Shown here one piece after another: positions 14,553 through 16,850 of a stretch of DNA of 16,850 bases (positions are counted from its first letter, which is position 1; each line of letters begins with the position of its first letter). The notes below the pieces were generated by a model, which was not told the origin of the DNA, searched no databases, and worked only from the letters and a program-made list of their open reading frames with translations. Origin of the DNA: Candidatus Zhuqueibacterota bacterium (GTDB taxonomy: Bacteria; Zhuqueibacterota; Zhuqueibacteria; Residuimicrobiales; Krinioviventaceae); assembly GCA_003854995.1 (NCBI GenBank), contig RQOI01000284.1, positions 1 through 16,850 of the forward strand. The letters are read 5' to 3'. Position numbers and translations under genes: made by a program.

Positions 14553-16850
14553 CTAGAATTCAACTTCTGTGAAGAACTGGATACTGCGACGCGGGCCGTA
14601 AAAGAACGGCTGATCGTAAACAGTATCTGAATTAAGGCCGGAAGCGACGCGATTGTTGGCGCGCCGGCCGGGATCATCGGGTTTGCCGGTTTCATTATAG
14701 ACGTCGTAGACATTTTTGCGGTCAAACAGATTATTGATTTGCAGGCCCACTTTCAGTTGGAACCTGCCAACCGGGATGATCTTTTGTCCGCTGAGGGTGA
14801 CGTAATTGATCCACGGCATGCGTTCGGAATTCGTCTCCTGCGGCACATTCTCGACCGTTGGCGTGTAGGGTGCGCCGCTTTGGGCAAAGACGATCAGATT
14901 GGTCATGAAATTGCCGAAGGGCTTGACGCCAAACAATTCCCAGCCGCCGCCTTTGGGAATTCGATAGCCCATCATGAAACTGAAATCGTGAGTGCGGTCG
15001 TAGGACATGAGGATTTCGCGCTTGGGCTGCGTCTCGGGCGTATCGGTATTGCGATAGCCTTCCCACGGATCAGCGCGATTGGCTTTGGCGACGGACCAGG
15101 TGTAAGTCAGGCGGCCGCTCCAGTTCGTCCGCAGCGCCACCTTTTCCAGCGTCAGGTCAAAGCCGCGCGCAGTCGCATAGTCGATGCCCTTGTTGATCGT
15201 ATAGCTGAACGGGAACGCCGGCACGCGCTCGGTCGCGTTGAGGCCGCTGTACTCCTTCATCCAGCCGACGAGACTCGCGACCCATTCTTCCTGCAGCTGA
15301 TTGCGCAGGCCGAATTCATAGGCCGTCAGTTTCTGCGCGCTGAGTAACGGATTGCCGACAATGGGCGACCAGGTCGTCAAATCGCGTTCGCTGTTGAGGT
15401 AAATGTTGCGATAGGTCGGCAGCTGATGAAAGATGCCATAGCCAAAGGTGAATGTCGATTTATCGGTGATGATGTGCGAGATGCCGATACGTGGACTCCA
15501 ATCGTATTGCATTTCCGTTTCAATCATTTCACTATTCGGATCGTTGGGATTCTCCCAGGCATCGGTGTTGTAATCGTAGGCATCCAGGCGCAAACCGAGG
15601 TTGATCGTCATGTAGGGATACTCGATTTTGTCCTGCAGATAGACCGAGTATTCTTCCGGACGTTTGTGGTAATATTCCGTATAGGGTTGCTGGAGGAAAG
15701 GGAGTTGAATTTCATCAAAATAGAGCTCATGAAATTTGCCATCCAGACCGAGTTGCAGTTGATGATTCCGATTGATCTGGCTGGTGATGTCAAGCTTGCC
15801 TTCAATCGTGTTTGTCCATGATTCATGAAAATAACGTCCGGAGCCTTCGATCGTATAGTTATAATAGGGGGCATAATAGCCGCTACCCCAGCTGTTATAT
15901 TGCCAGTGATCGAGCCACTCGTCATCCATTGAATAGACATCCGGATCCGGATGGACAGAGGGGTCGAGATGCGCGTCGTCCGGCAAGAGCGGATTATCGA
16001 TATCATCGCGCATGAGGGCCAGGTTTCTCTCAAACTCGTCCGGATAGCCATCGCCATCGCTGTCCAGGGGCACGGCGCCTTCCGTCTTGGCATTTGCGTT
16101 ATAGGGATCTGTGCTCAATCGAGTTTCCACCCAGTCCTGAAAGCCATCGCCGTCCTGATCCCAGTTTTTCACCAGATAGCGTCGTTTTTGATAAAAACGC
16201 GAGAGGCGCATGGTGTAAAAGGTCTTGCTGGAGAGCTGATGCGTCCATTCAAGTGACTGGCGATCCGAGTTGAGCAGCGTATGGTTCTTGCCTTCGGGAT
16301 AAAAGCGAAAAATGAGCGACTCGCCATCGTTGCTATACATCATCATATCCGTATCGACAATCCAGCCGGTCGCCACCAGTTTCATCGCTGGACTGATGCG
16401 CCATGCCAATTTTCCAAACAGGTCATAGATGTTTTCATAGCCAAGCTTGTCCCAGCCGGCTATTTTGTCCAATGGTTCGGATCGATCATCCGGATCATTC
16501 GGATTATAAGGCGGCAGCCAATTGGCGCTCGGATTGCCCGGGTGCGCCGGACTACCCGGCAGCGGGCCCTCTGTCCAGGTCTTGTCATCGAACTCGAGCA
16601 CGCGGCCATTGTTCACCGAGCTTTCGCCGGAGATGAAAAACGACACCTTGTTTTTCAGGAATGGAATCGGACCGCCAAAAGCGCCGGCAAAATCCTTCAA
16701 ACCCTCCAGATACATCGGATAGAAAAAAGTGCCGGGTGTATTCGCCAGACTACCGCCTATTTCCGACGTCTGATAGCGAAAAACACCCTCGTAGCGCTCA
16801 AAATTGCCGGTTTTGGTGATCCAGTTCTGCATGCTCGACAGCGCATCGCC
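14553..16850 (-). CDS. TonB-dependent outer-membrane receptor, 5' end cut by window edge
   Basis: The C-terminal 765 codons of a TonB-dependent receptor; the frame runs open past 16850, so the signal peptide, any carboxypeptidase-like domain and most of the plug lie outside. The visible part begins near the plug-barrel junction, with AFGGPIPFLKNKVSFFISGE (residues 51-70 counted from the Met at 16832), a common pattern in FCB receptors, and continues as alternating barrel strands. The C-terminal NNLFDRKNVYDVYN (700-713) and final aromatic TEVEF are typical. Between strands, residues 225-236 and 257-268 are perfect DxDxDGxxDxxE loops, followed by an acidic Pro-rich stretch (276-310). Receptors of this class import siderophores, cobalamin, glycans or peptides with TonB energy; the substrate is not evident. 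It lies 45 bases before the large exported protein gene. Confidence 0.93.
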   Translation of the reverse strand, partial: GDALSSMQNWITKTGNFERYEGVFRYQTSEIGGSLANTPGTFFYPMYLEGLKDFAGAFGGPIPFLKNKVSFFISGESSVNNGRVLEFDDKTWTEGPLPGSPAHPGNPSANWLPPYNPNDPDDRSEPLDKIAGWDKLGYENIYDLFGKLAWRISPAMKLVATGWIVDTDMMMYSNDGESLIFRFYPEGKNHTLLNSDRQSLEWTHQLSSKTFYTMRLSRFYQKRRYLVKNWDQDGDGFQDWVETRLSTDPYNANAKTEGAVPLDSDGDGYPDEFERNLALMRDDIDNPLLPDDAHLDPSVHPDPDVYSMDDEWLDHWQYNSWGSGYYAPYYNYTIEGSGRYFHESWTNTIEGKLDITSQINRNHQLQLGLDGKFHELYFDEIQLPFLQQPYTEYYHKRPEEYSVYLQDKIEYPYMTINLGLRLDAYDYNTDAWENPNDPNSEMIETEMQYDWSPRIGISHIITDKSTFTFGYGIFHQLPTYRNIYLNSERDLTTWSPIVGNPLLSAQKLTAYEFGLRNQLQEEWVASLVGWMKEYSGLNATERVPAFPFSYTINKGIDYATARGFDLTLEKVALRTNWSGRLTYTWSVAKANRADPWEGYRNTDTPETQPKREILMSYDRTHDFSFMMGYRIPKGGGWELFGVKPFGNFMTNLIVFAQSGAPYTPTVENVPQETNSERMPWINYVTLSGQKIIPVGRFQLKVGLQINNLFDRKNVYDVYNETGKPDDPGRRANNRVASGLNSDTVYDQPFFYGPRRSIQFFTEVEF
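16029..16160 (-). other. two calcium-binding-type loops within the receptor
   Basis: The receptor codons for D-Q-D-G-D-G-F-Q-D-W-V-E (16125-16160) and D-S-D-G-D-G-Y-P-D-E-F-E (16029-16064) both place acidic residues at positions 1, 3, 5, 9 and 12, with Gly at 6. This matches EF-hand, dockerin and thrombospondin-type-3 loops. The 20-residue spacing and lack of long flanking helices fit the thrombospondin-3 type better than a paired EF-hand. They sit between barrel strands, most likely in an extracellular loop. Confidence 0.8.

Noticed and set aside
16141..16850. The possibility that the receptor begins at the Met at 16832.
   Set aside because: The frame stays open to the window edge, and a barrel without signal peptide and plug would not be functional; the gene is cut by the window.
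1..16850. CRISPR arrays, tRNA or rRNA genes, insertion sequences, integrases, prophage genes and toxin-antitoxin pairs.
   Set aside because: None were recognised by eye on either strand; apart from the inverted repeat region the DNA is nearly fully covered by coherent minus-strand genes.

Overview
The window looks like a chromosome segment from a Gram-negative (outer-membrane-bearing) bacterium of the Fibrobacterota-Chlorobiota-Bacteroidota (FCB) superphylum, most likely a deep lineage such as KSB1, Calditrichota or a relative. This is inferred from a TonB-dependent receptor, a PorV/PorQ-family outer-membrane protein and a large exported protein whose C-terminus resembles type IX secretion (T9SS)/FlgD-like sorting domains, a combination typical of those lineages. 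No rRNA, tRNA, CRISPR array, transposase or phage gene was recognised. Every supported gene is on the minus strand, so transcription runs from high to low coordinates.

Right half (16850 to 9719): three genes in a row. First comes a TonB-dependent receptor cut by the window edge. It carries two textbook DxDxDG calcium-binding loops and an acidic stretch inserted between barrel strands. Next is a 1236-residue exported protein with an unrecognised N-terminal half, a fibronectin-III-like segment and a C-terminal sorting-like domain. Last is a PorV/PorQ-family beta-barrel. Spacers are 45 and 52 bases. A perfect 13-bp hairpin just after the last gene probably ends this unit. A plausible reading is a surface uptake or display module: an energised outer-membrane transporter, a large surface-exposed partner, and the outer-membrane protein that helps bring that partner to the surface.

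Centre (9718 to 9282): the only long non-coding stretch. It holds the hairpin terminator, a GC-rich stretch with no assigned role, a long imperfect inverted repeat built from ACCACAGAG/CACCGAG units (a dispersed intergenic repeat type), and a possible promoter for the left operon.

Left half (9281 to 24): a tightly packed row of ten genes, mostly 3 to 30 bases apart and with one 4-base overlap. In transcription order: a Yip1-family membrane protein, a TolC-like outer-membrane factor, a small lipoprotein, a MacA/HlyD-type periplasmic adaptor, an ABC ATPase, two different MacB/FtsX-type permeases, a STAS-domain protein (anti-sigma-factor-antagonist type), a pentapeptide-repeat protein, a short-chain trans-polyprenyl diphosphate synthase (probably GGPP) and a two-helix small membrane protein. 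The first seven form a tripartite MacAB-TolC-like exporter in which the ATPase and two membrane subunits are separate polypeptides, with two non-standard extras (Yip1 and the lipoprotein). The last four have no obvious functional tie to the exporter apart from continuous arrangement.

Most of the window is recognisable by family. The less ordinary parts are the receptor / sorting-domain protein / PorV trio with its calcium-loop insertion, the inverted repeat, and the accessory genes attached to the exporter.
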